Source: Flavobacterium humidisoli (GTDB lineage: Bacteria > Bacteroidota > Bacteroidia > Flavobacteriales > Flavobacteriaceae). Taken from it: a stretch of 64,000 nucleotides of DNA. The notes below the pieces were generated by a model. The model ran no database searches. It had not been told where the DNA came from and worked only from the letters and a program-made list of their open reading frames with translations. Shown piece by piece: positions 54,765 to 63,760 of the stretch (its first letter is position 1; each line of letters starts with the position of its first letter). The position numbers were made by a program, and so were the translations under genes. The stretch spans positions 1,364,001 to 1,428,000 of the forward strand of contig NZ_CP096829.1 in assembly GCF_023272795.1 (NCBI RefSeq), written 5' to 3'.

Positions 54765-56006
54765 TTACAACTCTAAAGCACGTTTAGCGTCGCCATTCAT
54801 TAATAATTCTACTGGATTTTCTAAAGCCTCTTTTACAGCAACTAAGAAACCAACAGACTCACGTCCGTCGATAATTCTGTGATCGTAAGAAAGGGCAACG
54901 TACATCATTGGGTGAATTTCAACTTTACCGTTTACAGCGATTGGACGCTCGATAATGTTGTGCATTCCTAAGATTCCTGATTGAGGAGGGTTGATGATTG
55001 GAGTACTTAACATACTTCCGAAAACACCACCGTTAGTGATTGTAAAAGTTCCTCCAGTCATATCGTCAACTGTAATTTGACCATCACGAGCTCTTAAAGC
55101 TAATCTTTTGATTTCAGCTTCAATTCCACGGAAAGTTAAAAGTTCAGCGTTACGAACAACAGGAACCATTAATCCTTTTGGTCCAGAAACTGCGATTGAG
55201 ATGTCAGCAAAATCATAAGCGATTTTGTAATCACCGTCCATCATTGAGTTAACATCTGGATATAATTGTAAAGCTCTTGTAACTGCTTTTGTAAAGAATG
55301 ACATAAAACCTAAGCCTAAACCACCGTGTTTCGCTTTAAAAGCATCTTTGTACTCATTACGAATTTGGTTGATAGGTGTCATGTTTACTTCGTTGAAAGT
55401 AGTAAGCATAGCTGTTTCATTTTTAGCTGAAACTAGTCTTTCTGCTACTTTACGACGTAACATTGATAATTTTGTACGCTCAGTTCCACGGCTTCCACCA
55501 GTTGGAGTTCCCATAGAAGGTACTGCATTTATAGCATCATCTTTAGTGATTCTTCCTCCTTTACCAGTTCCAGAAACTGTTGCTGGAGCAATATTTTTCT
55601 CGTCTAATATTTTTCTTGCTGCAGGAGATGGAGTTCCAGCTGCATAACTTGTTGCTGCAGGAGCTGCTTTAGGAGCTTCTGCTTTTACTTCTGCCTTTGG
55701 AGCTTCTGCTTTCGGCGCCTCTGCTTTTGGAGCTTCAGCCGCTGGAGCCGCGCCACCTGCTGGTTTAGCAGCATCTGTATCAATTAAACAAACTACAGCA
55801 CCTACTGCAACTGTATCGCCTTCTTCAGCTTTTAGTGTAATTACACCGCTCATTTCAGCAGGTAATTCAAGAGTAGCTTTATCTGAATCAACTTCAGCAA
55901 TAGCCTGATCTTTTTCTACATAATCTCCGTCTTTTACTAACCAAGTTGCAATTTCAACTTCTTTTATTGATTCCCCTGGTGATGGGACTTTCATTTCTAA
56001 AATCAT
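54765..56006 (-). CDS. sucB: 2-oxoglutarate dehydrogenase E2 (dihydrolipoyl succinyltransferase)
   Basis: It transfers succinyl groups to CoA in the TCA cycle. I used the ATG at 56006 ([13 protein letters not shown]), 413 residues. The lipoyl domain holds [17 protein letters not shown] with the lipoyl Lys. An Ala/Pro/Glu/Lys-rich linker with repeated EAPKA units follows, then the E1/E3-binding domain ([31 protein letters not shown]) and the catalytic domain ([12 protein letters not shown] ... [13 protein letters not shown] ... [17 protein letters not shown] with the active His-Asp). The E3 gene is not in the window. Confidence 0.97.
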   Translation of the reverse strand: MILEMKVPSPGESIKEVEIATWLVKDGDYVEKDQAIAEVDSDKATLELPAEMSGVITLKAEEGDTVAVGAVVCLIDTDAAKPAGGAAPAAEAPKAEAPKAEAPKAEVKAEAPKAAPAATSYAAGTPSPAARKILDEKNIAPATVSGTGKGGRITKDDAINAVPSMGTPTGGSRGTERTKLSMLRRKVAERLVSAKNETAMLTTFNEVNMTPINQIRNEYKDAFKAKHGGLGLGFMSFFTKAVTRALQLYPDVNSMMDGDYKIAYDFADISIAVSGPKGLMVPVVRNAELLTFRGIEAEIKRLALRARDGQITVDDMTGGTFTITNGGVFGSMLSTPIINPPQSGILGMHNIIERPIAVNGKVEIHPMMYVALSYDHRIIDGRESVGFLVAVKEALENPVELLMNGDAKRALEL

Positions 56007-56031
56007 CTTGTTTTTGTTTAAAGTTTTAGTT

Positions 56032-56080
56032 AGTTTCAAGTTTCAGGTTTATGACTAAACGTGAAACTTAAAACTGAAAC
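56032..56080. repeat. AGTTTCAAG-type palindrome between sucB and the exported-protein gene
   Basis: AGTTTCAAGTTTCAGGTTT and AAACGTGAAACTTAAAACTG form an imperfect hairpin. Same word family as 39345-39404 and 19650. Confidence 0.65.
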
Positions 56081-56096
56081 AATTATTTTTTATTAT

Positions 56097-56669
56097 CTAA
56101 TTTGTGTATGACATTTCAGGAAGGACCTTTGCAAATTCTTCTCCTTTTTCTTTTGATTTATTATATTTTGCAGTAGATCTTTTAACTACACTTTCGAAAT
56201 CTGCTGCGCCTTCTTTGAGATCTTCCGCTGTAGCGATATATTCTTTCTTTTCTGAAATCGCTTCTAGAATATTTTTTTTCTTTTTCTCAAATTTTTTAGG
56301 CGTTTTGTAATTCTCCGGTCTTGGATCAAATGCTACTAATTTTACACCTGCTTTTATTGCGCCCATTTGCACTTCAGAATCAACAATATAAATTTTGTTT
56401 GCTTCAAGTTCTGCTTCAATAAAACTTGAATTTTCTGATCTTGACCAAAACAAATGTTTTCCAGGATCGCATTCGTAAATTAAATATTTCCCATAGTTAA
56501 ATTTGCCTAAATATTTTTCTCCATCAAAATATTTAAAATTTATCAACATTCCCATTCCGGAAGACCTTACGAAGTAAACAATTGCTTTTCCTTCGGTCGG
56601 TTTTTTTAATTCTTGAGCATTAATTGATATTGATAATAAAATAACAATAAATAGAAATATTTTTTTCAT
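56097..56669 (-). CDS. Exported DUF2846-like protein between sucA and sucB
   Basis: This 190-residue protein is exported; the ATG at 56669 opens a clean signal peptide (MKKIFLFIVILLSISINAQ). An upstream frame to 56735 overlaps sucA and is unlikely to be used. The N-terminal half (KAIVYFVRSSGMGMLINFKYFDGEKYLGKF, then YLIYECDPGKHLFWSRSENSS) has a beta-sandwich pattern like DUF2846. The rest is Lys-rich and helical (FEKKKKNILEAISEKKEYI). The function is unknown and no link to the TCA cycle is visible. It starts 4 bases after the sucA stop, so it is translated from the suc transcript. Confidence 0.75.
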   Translation of the reverse strand: MKKIFLFIVILLSISINAQELKKPTEGKAIVYFVRSSGMGMLINFKYFDGEKYLGKFNYGKYLIYECDPGKHLFWSRSENSSFIEAELEANKIYIVDSEVQMGAIKAGVKLVAFDPRPENYKTPKKFEKKKKNILEAISEKKEYIATAEDLKEGAADFESVVKRSTAKYNKSKEKGEEFAKVLPEMSYTN

Positions 56670-56673
56670 AAAT

Positions 56674-59448
56674 CTATCTAAATAAATTTTTATCGAATAC
56701 CATTCTAATTGCATCTGCATGACGACGTTTTGCACGTGTGTAGCTTCCAGATGCTGGAGCAGAATATGCTTTTAATGAAGCCAATCTCCATTTTACAAGA
56801 TCAAAGTTCATTAACATAAAGCTGTAAGCTCCCATGTTTTTAGGCTCTTCTTGCGCCCAAACATAATCGTCAGCATTTGGATATTGTGCAATAATTTCTT
56901 TGATTTGATCTACTGGGAAAGGGAATAATTGTTCGATACGAACCACTGCAACATCATTTCTTCCGTTGTTTTCTCTTTCTGCGACGATATCATAGTAGAA
57001 TTTACCTGTAACAAAAACTAAAGTTTTTACACCTTTTTTGTCTACTGTATTATCATCAATTGTTTCTTGGAAACTTCCGTTTGCAATTTCTTCAACTGTA
57101 GATACACATCTTGGATCACGCAATAAACTTTTTGGAGAGAAAACTACCAAAGGTTTACGGAAATTCGTTTTCATTTGTCTTCTTAACAAGTGGAAGAAGT
57201 TAGCTGGCGTTGTACAATCAGCAACATACATGTTGTGTCTTGCGCAAAGTTGTAAGTAACGTTCCATTCTTGCAGAAGAGTGTTCTGCACCTTGTCCTTC
57301 ATATCCGTGAGGCAATAATAAAACAATACCGTTTTGGTTGTTCCATTTATCTTCACCACAAGAAATGTATTGGTCAATCATAATTTGAGCACCGTTAGAG
57401 AAATCTCCAAATTGTGCTTCCCAAATTGTTAAGGCTTTTGGGTTTGCTAATGCATATCCATAATCAAAACCTAAAACACCATATTCTGATAAAAGTGAAT
57501 TGAATACACCAAAGTTTCCTTTTTTGTTTTCAATAGCGTTCAATAAGATTACCTCTTCTTCAGAATCTTCTACTTTTACAACAGCATGACGGTGAGAGAA
57601 TGTACCACGCTCAACATCTTGACCAGAAATACGAACGTCAAATCCTTCTGTTAAAAGAGAACCGTAAGCCAGTGCTTCTGCAGTTCCCCAATCAATGGTA
57701 TTGTTATCGTAACCAGCTTTTCTGTCTGTAACAATTTTACTTATTTTGTTGATAAACTTTTTATCTTCTGGTAAAGTTGATATTGTTTTAATGATAGAAT
57801 CTAATCCTTCTTTGGCAAAAGTAGTATCAACTTTTTGAAGCATTTGGGTATCTGTTACTTGAACAAATCCGTCCCATTCGTTTTTCATGAATGGAGTAAT
57901 GATTGTTAAGTCTTTTTTACGTGAAGCTTCTAAGTTTTCTTCTAGAGCAGATTTATATTGTTTTTCTAGAGCATTAACATAAGACGCGTCAATTACACCG
58001 TCAGAAAGTAATTTATCTGCGTAGATGTCTCTTGGGTTTTTATGTTTAGCAATGATTTTGTATAAAACAGGTTGTGTAAAACGAGGTTCGTCACCTTCGT
58101 TATGTCCGTATTTTCTATATCCTAATAAGTCAATAAATACGTCACGTCCAAATTGCATTCTGTAGTCTAATGCAAAAGATACAGCGTGTACAACAGCCTC
58201 TGCATCATCAGCATTTACGTGTAATACTGGAGAAAGAGTTACTTTGGCAACGTCTGTACAATAAGTAGAAGAACGAGCGTCTAAGTAGTTTGTTGTAAAT
58301 CCAACTTGGTTGTTGATTACAATGTGGATTGTTCCTCCAGTTTTGTAACCATCAAGTTGAGCCATCTGAATGATTTCATATAAAATACCTTGACCTGCAA
58401 TTGCAGCATCTCCGTGTACTGCGATTGGCAATACTTTAGAGAAATCATCAGCATAATATTTATCTTGTTTAGCTCTTGTAATACCTTCAATTACAGCTCC
58501 AACAGTTTCTAAGTGAGAAGGGTTTGGCGCTAAATTGATATTGATGCTTTTTCCTGATCTTGTTTTTTTGTCGGCAGTTAGACCTAAGTGGTATTTTACG
58601 TCACCATCAAAATATTCTTGATCGTAATCTTTACCGTCAAACTCACCAAAGATATCTTGAGTAGATTTTCCGAAGATGTTTGCCAAAACGTTCAAACGAC
58701 CACGGTGAGCCATTCCCATTACGAATTGTTCAACACCTTTTTCGGCAGCTTGCTCGATCAAAGCATCTAAAGCTGGGATGATAGATTCTCCACCTTCTAA
58801 TGAGAAACGTTTTTGTCCAACATATTTAGTATGAAGGAAGTTTTCAAAAGAAACAGCTTCGTTTAATTTATTTAAGATTGTTTTCTTTTCTTCTGTAGAA
58901 AAATTAGGCTGATTAACATTTACAGCTAATTTATCCTGAATCCATTTTACAACGCCAGGATTTCTAATGTACATATATTCAATACCGATATGCTGGCAGT
59001 AAATAGCCTTAAGACGATTTACGATATCTTGTAAAGAAGAAGGCACCATGCCGATCGTTTGAGCAGCATCAAAAACAGTCGAAAGATCGGCTGTTGTTAA
59101 TCCGAAGTTTTCAATATCCAAAGTTGGAGATGAAGTTCTACGGTCACGAACAGGATTTGTTTTCGTGAATAAATGCCCGCGCGTACGGTATCCGTCAATT
59201 AATTTTAGTACATTGAATTCTTTTTGCAGTTTTTCTGAAACCAAGCTACAGTCTGCGTTATCGCTAGTCACGTACTCAACGATAGTTTGCACTGGATTTT
59301 CGTCGTTATAAGTTGTTTGTCCAAAGTCAAAACCTTGAAAAAAACTTCTCCAGCTAGGCTCAACACTGTCTGGGTTAACTAAATATTGATCGTATAATTG
59401 TGCAAAAAACTCGGTATGCGCTGCGTTTAAAAATGAAAACCTATCCAT
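56674..59448 (-). CDS. sucA: 2-oxoglutarate dehydrogenase E1
   Basis: This thiamine-diphosphate enzyme decarboxylates 2-oxoglutarate. It has 924 residues. The N-terminal peripheral motif (FFAQLYDQYLVNPDSVEPSWRSFF) is followed by the TPP fold: MAHRGRLNVLANIFGK, KYHLGLT, NPSHLETVGAVIEG and GDAAIAGQG, then the GHNEGDEP motif and the transketolase C-terminal half with HGYEGQGAEHSSARMERYLQL. The ending YTRAKRRHADAIRMVFDKNLF is as expected. A TACTTTTG box (minus strand, 59493-59486) is a possible -7 element. Confidence 0.98.
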   Translation of the reverse strand: MDRFSFLNAAHTEFFAQLYDQYLVNPDSVEPSWRSFFQGFDFGQTTYNDENPVQTIVEYVTSDNADCSLVSEKLQKEFNVLKLIDGYRTRGHLFTKTNPVRDRRTSSPTLDIENFGLTTADLSTVFDAAQTIGMVPSSLQDIVNRLKAIYCQHIGIEYMYIRNPGVVKWIQDKLAVNVNQPNFSTEEKKTILNKLNEAVSFENFLHTKYVGQKRFSLEGGESIIPALDALIEQAAEKGVEQFVMGMAHRGRLNVLANIFGKSTQDIFGEFDGKDYDQEYFDGDVKYHLGLTADKKTRSGKSININLAPNPSHLETVGAVIEGITRAKQDKYYADDFSKVLPIAVHGDAAIAGQGILYEIIQMAQLDGYKTGGTIHIVINNQVGFTTNYLDARSSTYCTDVAKVTLSPVLHVNADDAEAVVHAVSFALDYRMQFGRDVFIDLLGYRKYGHNEGDEPRFTQPVLYKIIAKHKNPRDIYADKLLSDGVIDASYVNALEKQYKSALEENLEASRKKDLTIITPFMKNEWDGFVQVTDTQMLQKVDTTFAKEGLDSIIKTISTLPEDKKFINKISKIVTDRKAGYDNNTIDWGTAEALAYGSLLTEGFDVRISGQDVERGTFSHRHAVVKVEDSEEEVILLNAIENKKGNFGVFNSLLSEYGVLGFDYGYALANPKALTIWEAQFGDFSNGAQIMIDQYISCGEDKWNNQNGIVLLLPHGYEGQGAEHSSARMERYLQLCARHNMYVADCTTPANFFHLLRRQMKTNFRKPLVVFSPKSLLRDPRCVSTVEEIANGSFQETIDDNTVDKKGVKTLVFVTGKFYYDIVAERENNGRNDVAVVRIEQLFPFPVDQIKEIIAQYPNADDYVWAQEEPKNMGAYSFMLMNFDLVKWRLASLKAYSAPASGSYTRAKRRHADAIRMVFDKNLFR

Positions 59449-59565
59449 AATATGAGTGAATATACTTTTTTGTTATATAGAAAGGCAAAAGTACAACAAT
59501 CACATTTATTTAAATCTTTTTTTTACGTACTTTTACGTAAAAATTTGTTAAAATAAACGTTAACT

Positions 59566-60117
59566 ATGAATAAAATTCAATTTTCAATCGATTGCAGATG
59601 TTTTTTTGTGATTTTGGCTGTCTTATTTTCAAGTTATAGTATTGCACAACAAAAATATGTCATTGACAACAGTAACCATTTTTGGGACAAAGTTCAATTT
59701 GGAGGTGGTTTAGGTCTTGGGTTTGGTTCAGGATATACTAATGTCTCAGTAATGCCAAGTGCCATTTACAATGTCAACGAAATTGTTGCGGTTGGAGTTG
59801 GATTGCAGTTTGGTTATTTGTATCAAAAGAATTATTACGAATCATTTGTTTACGGCGGAAGTTTCATCACACTTGTAAACCCGATTCCGCAACTGCAATT
59901 ATCTGCAGAATTGGAGCAAGTTAGGGTCGATACTGATTATGATGAAAATTATTACCATTCAGGTTTTTCCGATGCTTATTGGAATACAGCCTTATATCTA
60001 GGAGCAGGTTACAGAACAGGAAGTGTAACCATTGGAGCGCGTTACGATGTTTTGTACGATCCGAATAAAAGTCTTTACGGTTCTGGATTTATGCCTTTTG
60101 TGAGAGTGTATTTCTAA
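59566..60117 (+). CDS. Predicted small outer-membrane beta-barrel protein
   Basis: This 183-residue protein has a signal peptide (CFFVILAVLFSSYSIAQQ). The mature part alternates aromatic and small residues in 8-10 amphipathic strands (FGGGLGLGFGSGYTNVSV, VGVGLQFGYLY, TALYLGAGYRTGSVTIGARYDVLY) and ends FMPFVRVYF, with the terminal Phe expected of outer-membrane barrels. The function is unknown. It is divergent from sucA and followed by a lipoprotein gene on the same strand. Confidence 0.8.
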   Translation: MNKIQFSIDCRCFFVILAVLFSSYSIAQQKYVIDNSNHFWDKVQFGGGLGLGFGSGYTNVSVMPSAIYNVNEIVAVGVGLQFGYLYQKNYYESFVYGGSFITLVNPIPQLQLSAELEQVRVDTDYDENYYHSGFSDAYWNTALYLGAGYRTGSVTIGARYDVLYDPNKSLYGSGFMPFVRVYF

Positions 60118-60123
60118 AAGTGG

Positions 60124-60761
60124 CTAAGGTTCTGAGATGCTAAGATTCTAAGTTTTTTAAAAGCGAAAATTTGAAAAAATATATTTTTATAATCATTGGA
60201 GTTATTACTTTTAGTTGTAATAACTCGGAGAAGTCAAAAAATACTAATGAAAAGGTTGTAAAAAAAGATTTACGACCTTTTTTTGATTCTGATAAGATTG
60301 ATCATTATTTTGTGAATTATACTCTTGATAGCATAATTATTTCTGGAGCAGAAAGTCAGAAATCAAAAAAAGAGAAGGAGTTTGAAGATATATTTATGGG
60401 ATATTTTCCGGATAGTATTCCTAAAAAGAGTTTTGAAGAAATTTTGTTAAGTCATAATTATAAGAAATCCAATCTTACAATTAAACAGCAAAAGGAAATT
60501 GAAAATGTATTCAGCGAAAAAGATTCTCTGCAAATGAGTGCATATGCGTGTGTTCCCGAATATCGCGACATTTTTATTTTTAAAAAGAAAGAAAAAACGA
60601 TTGGAATAGCAAAGATTTGTTTTAGATGTGGTCGTTTCCAAATTGTTGGAAGCAAAATTGACACACAATATTTTGGACTTTGGTCAGAATTAGATAAACT
60701 GCACAATATCGTTCGTCCTAATGAGAAAAAAACTTAGAACCTTAGCATCTTAGAACCTCAG
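60124..60761. repeat. Pair of 31-base inverted repeats flanking the lipoprotein gene
   Basis: CTAAGGTTCTGAGATGCTAA... at 60124-60154 and its complement at 60731-60761 agree at 28 of 31 positions. The right copy includes the stop codon of the gene between them. The 638-base unit has the outline of a small cassette but no transposase, and direct target duplications were not seen. Confidence 0.6.
60171..60737 (+). CDS. Putative lipoprotein of unknown function
   Basis: The start is TTG at 60171 (no ATG is placed suitably), giving MKKYIFIIIGVITFSCNNSEKS with a good lipobox (TFSC). The rest of the 188 residues is charged, with Lys/Glu/Asp-rich stretches and a conserved-looking YACVPEYRDIFIFKKKEKTIGIAKICFRCG segment where three Cys could form a metal or disulfide site. 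I recognise no family. The gene is bounded on both sides by inverted repeats. Confidence 0.65.
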   Translation: MKKYIFIIIGVITFSCNNSEKSKNTNEKVVKKDLRPFFDSDKIDHYFVNYTLDSIIISGAESQKSKKEKEFEDIFMGYFPDSIPKKSFEEILLSHNYKKSNLTIKQQKEIENVFSEKDSLQMSAYACVPEYRDIFIFKKKEKTIGIAKICFRCGRFQIVGSKIDTQYFGLWSELDKLHNIVRPNEKKT

Positions 60762-60765
60762 AAAC

Positions 60766-61119
60766 TTATTTATAATAATTTCGAAACCAAACCTTCTGCC
60801 ATTCTCTTTTTAAGATTAAGAAAGCAACTTGTTCGGCTAGAATAACCAAATCGGATCCGTCAAGTTGTTTGATTTCATTTTCGGGAACATCAATGATGTA
60901 GAGGAGATTTAAGTATTCAGCAAATTTGTATTGAATCATTCGGTAGACTTTTTCGTGAAGCTGAATCTTTAATTCATCTGGGGAAATGCTTAATGGAAAA
61001 TCGATTCCTTCATTGGCCAAATTAAAATCCTTATTAATCTGCTCAATAAGATTTAAATATAAAGTCTCTGCTTGCGCCTGAGCTAACAAAGATTCAGTAT
61101 TTACGGGTGCTACAAACAT
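60766..61119 (-). CDS. Conserved hypothetical protein
   Basis: This 117-residue, mostly helical cytoplasmic protein has no signal or membrane segment. Its sequence (LYLNLIEQINKDFNLANEGIDFPLSI, LHEKVYRMIQYKFAEYLNLLYIID, VAFLILKREWQKVWFRNYY) looks like a conserved Bacteroidota hypothetical family linked with polyprenyl synthase, but I know no function. It is the last gene of a two-gene unit, 75 bases after the synthase. Confidence 0.75.
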   Translation of the reverse strand: MFVAPVNTESLLAQAQAETLYLNLIEQINKDFNLANEGIDFPLSISPDELKIQLHEKVYRMIQYKFAEYLNLLYIIDVPENEIKQLDGSDLVILAEQVAFLILKREWQKVWFRNYYK

Positions 61120-61194
61120 GAGGTTTTAGATTTTAGATTGCTGATTTATGATTGTAGAATTTGTTATTGAAATTGACTTTTGAAATTGTTATTT

Positions 61195-62169
61195 TTAAAC
61201 TTTTCGTCCCATTAAATTTTCTCCGAAAGTCCTCAAAACATTTTTCTTTTCATTGCTGATTTCCATTTTTTCTAATGTTTCAAAAGCTTTAAAAGTGTAC
61301 ATTTCAATTGCATCTTGTGTTGCTTTTGAAGCTCCAGATTGATTAAAAATTGCTTTGGCAGTTTCTATTTTTTCTGTGTTATCTTCTAACTGAAGCGTGA
61401 ATAATTTTTCTAATTCAGAAGCTTTTTCGTCAGAAGAAAATTCTAAGGCTTTTAGATATAAATATGTTTTTTTGTTTTCTATAATGTCTCCACCAACTTG
61501 TTTTCCAAAAGTTTCAGGATCACCAAAAGCATCTAGATAATCATCTTGAAGCTGAAAAGCCAATCCTAAATTTAATCCGAAATCATAAATTAAATCGGCT
61601 TCTTTTTCAGAAGTTTTAGATACAATTGCACCCATTTTCATAGCCGCCGCAACCAAAACAGCTGTTTTGTATTCAATCATTTTAAGGTATTGCGGGATTG
61701 TAACATCTTTACGAGTTTCAAAATCTACATCCCACTGCTGTCCTTCGCAAACTTCAAGCGCTGTTTTGCTGAATAATTTGGCTAGATTTCTAAAAACAGT
61801 TGGCTCATATTGTTCAAAATATTGATAAGCCAAAATAAGCATGGCATCTCCAGAGAGAATTCCAGTATTTAAATCCCATTTTTCATGTACGGTAACTTGT
61901 CCTCTTCTTAAAGGTGCGTCGTCCATAATGTCATCATGAACTAGCGAAAAGTTATGAAAGACTTCAACCGCCATTGCTGCCGGAAGCGCAATCGAATAAT
62001 CAGTGTCAAAAACCTCTGCAGCCATTAAAGTTAAAACAGGGCGGATGCGTTTTCCGCCAAGTCCTAAAATATATTCTATAGGCTCGTAAAGATTTTTAGG
62101 TTCTTTATGTATGTTTTGGCTTTGAAGATAATTGATGAAAAAATCTTGGTACTGACTTATATCGTGCAT
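61195..62169 (-). CDS. Polyprenyl diphosphate synthase
   Basis: This trans-prenyltransferase extends allylic diphosphates with isopentenyl diphosphate, supplying the menaquinone side chain or a carotenoid precursor. It has 324 residues. The first Asp-rich motif is SLVHDDIMDDAPLRRGQ with the conserved RRG, and the second is FQLQDDYLDAFGD. GGKRIRPVLTLMA is the N-terminal IPP site. The chain length cannot be told from the sequence by eye. It is divergent from the YceI gene across a 267-base gap. Confidence 0.96.
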   Translation of the reverse strand: MHDISQYQDFFINYLQSQNIHKEPKNLYEPIEYILGLGGKRIRPVLTLMAAEVFDTDYSIALPAAMAVEVFHNFSLVHDDIMDDAPLRRGQVTVHEKWDLNTGILSGDAMLILAYQYFEQYEPTVFRNLAKLFSKTALEVCEGQQWDVDFETRKDVTIPQYLKMIEYKTAVLVAAAMKMGAIVSKTSEKEADLIYDFGLNLGLAFQLQDDYLDAFGDPETFGKQVGGDIIENKKTYLYLKALEFSSDEKASELEKLFTLQLEDNTEKIETAKAIFNQSGASKATQDAIEMYTFKAFETLEKMEISNEKKNVLRTFGENLMGRKV

Positions 62170-62311
62170 AATGAATTCTGATTTCGAGGCTCAAAGATAC
62201 AATTCAAATATGAATTTCAATTATTGAAATGATTAAAAGCTTCTTAAAGAATTGGAAAGGGTTCTTAACCATTCTCATTTCTAAGATGTTAAAATTTTTT
62301 CTAAAAAACTT

Positions 62312-62391
62312 GGAAACTTTTTTGGTATTTAGAGTTTCCTATCTATATTTGCAGCGTTATAATGGAAACTAAGAAAACTGTAAAAGTTTCC
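62312..62391 (+). promoter_or_regulatory. Promoter and paired GGAAACT/AGTTTCC sites of the YceI gene
   Basis: TTG (62322-62324), 19 bases and TATATTTG (62344-62351) form a consensus promoter. Two inverted repeats GGAAACT-N14-AGTTTCC lie at 62312-62339 (over the -33 element) and 62364-62391 (downstream of the start). A third copy lies before the TetR gene. Confidence 0.7.
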
Positions 62392-62436
62392 TTTAAGAGT
62401 TTGAATGATTTATAAATTCAATTAAATCAAGTATTT

Positions 62437-62958
62437 ATGAAAACAAAATGGACCTTAGATTCTAGCCAGTCAGATGTTTTATTAGAAATGAGAAGATCGA
62501 GAACTGCATATATGAGTGGAAGCACAAATAAATTTGATGGCTATGTAAACATTGAAGATAATGAGATTGAAGATGCTTCGGTTGAATTTTCTTTGGATAT
62601 CAACAACAAAAATGAAAGTTTCCAATCTATAGATGCTTATTTACAGCTTCAAGACTTTTTTGAAGAAGATGAGCATCCAATTATTAGCTTTAAATCGACT
62701 TCATTTCAAAAAGTAAATCAGAACATCAATTTCTTCAAAGGAGATTTAACCATAAAAGACATTACAAGAGTAGTTGAATTGGATGCTGAATTTCTGGGAG
62801 AAAATATTTATAATGGAGAAAAGAAAGTAGCTTTTGAAATTAAAGGAAATATAAAACGAGAAGACTTTGGTTTAGATTTTAACTCATTTAATCATTCTTC
62901 TGGCGCCGCTTTGGGTAAAGACATCAAACTTATAGCAAATTTAGAATTTAGCATATAA
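62437..62958 (+). CDS. YceI family protein
   Basis: This lipocalin-like beta-barrel protein of 173 residues is related to polyisoprenoid-binding YceI/TT1927b. No signal peptide is present, so it stays in the cytoplasm, unlike E. coli YceI. The fold pattern is WTLDSSQSDVLLEMRRSR, FDGYVNIEDNEIEDASVEFSLDI, HPIISFKSTSF, FKGDLTIKDITRVVELDAEF and a C-terminal KREDFGLDF...LIANLEFSI. Its promoter carries two copies of the inverted repeat also found before the TetR gene, so it is probably repressed by that protein. Confidence 0.92.
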   Translation: MKTKWTLDSSQSDVLLEMRRSRTAYMSGSTNKFDGYVNIEDNEIEDASVEFSLDINNKNESFQSIDAYLQLQDFFEEDEHPIISFKSTSFQKVNQNINFFKGDLTIKDITRVVELDAEFLGENIYNGEKKVAFEIKGNIKREDFGLDFNSFNHSSGAALGKDIKLIANLEFSI

Positions 62959-63004
62959 ATCTTACTAAAAGAATAAATTAATGTAAAATTATTACAAAAA
63001 TATT

Positions 63005-63045
63005 GGAAACTATTTTTTTTGATTTTAGTTTCCAAAGTATATTTG
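63005..63045 (+). promoter_or_regulatory. Promoter and GGAAACT/AGTTTCC site of the TetR gene
   Basis: GGAAACT-N15-AGTTTCC (63005-63033, extended outward by TT/AA) lies just before the -7 box TATATTTG (63038-63045). A TTG at 63019 is 16 bases before the box. Confidence 0.7.
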
Positions 63046-63067
63046 TAAGGCAATTCGAGAATTTAAA

Positions 63068-63667
63068 ATGAAAGAGAAGATTATAGCAAAAGCAAGCGAG
63101 TTATTTTTAAAGCTTGGTTTTAAGAGTGTTACAATGGATGATATTGCAGGTGAAATGTGTATTTCGAAAAAAACGATTTACAAATATTTCTGCAACAAGG
63201 AAATCTTGATTGAGGAAAGCACATCATTAGTTCATGGCCAAGTGCACGAAATCATGGATACGATTATAGCGAAGAATTATAATGCTATTCATGAAAATTT
63301 TGAGATTAGAGAAATGTTTCGTGATATGTTTAAAAACAACATGGACACATCGCCAATCTACCAGTTAAAAAAGCACTATCCAGAGATTTACCAAAACATC
63401 TTGTCTTATGAAATTGATCAGTGCACACAGCTTTTTAGGGAAAATATTGAAAAGGGAATCCGTGAAGGACTTTACAGAAGCGATTTGAATGTAGAGGTTT
63501 ATGTGAAATTTTACTATACACTGGTTTTTCATATTAACGAAAATACTGTTTCTGAAAGCGAAGCACAAAGAATTGAGCTAGAGGCATTAGAATATCATAC
63601 ACGAGCAATGGCGACTGAAAAAGGAGTCGAGGAATTAGAAAAGCAGCTAAAAAGAATAAAAAATTAA
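63068..63667 (+). CDS. TetR-family transcriptional regulator
   Basis: This 199-residue regulator has an N-terminal helix-turn-helix (~20-45: SVTMDDIAGEMCISKKTIYKYFCNK) and an all-helical C-terminal ligand domain. It precedes a TolC-type efflux gene by 94 bases on the same strand, the common layout of drug- or solvent-responsive RND efflux operons. The inverted repeat before its promoter is probably its operator, which would give self-repression and control of the YceI gene. Confidence 0.95.
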   Translation: MKEKIIAKASELFLKLGFKSVTMDDIAGEMCISKKTIYKYFCNKEILIEESTSLVHGQVHEIMDTIIAKNYNAIHENFEIREMFRDMFKNNMDTSPIYQLKKHYPEIYQNILSYEIDQCTQLFRENIEKGIREGLYRSDLNVEVYVKFYYTLVFHINENTVSESEAQRIELEALEYHTRAMATEKGVEELEKQLKRIKN

Positions 63668-63760
63668 TTCATCCAAATATATTCAATCGTCATTATTCTG
63701 AGAGAGGATGGGATATGACGATACTATCTCAAAATTTAAAAAATAAATATTTAACTACTT

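Noticed and set aside
60124..60761. A complete insertion sequence
   Set aside because: The only gene inside encodes a lipoprotein, no transposase motifs exist, and I found no target-site duplication.
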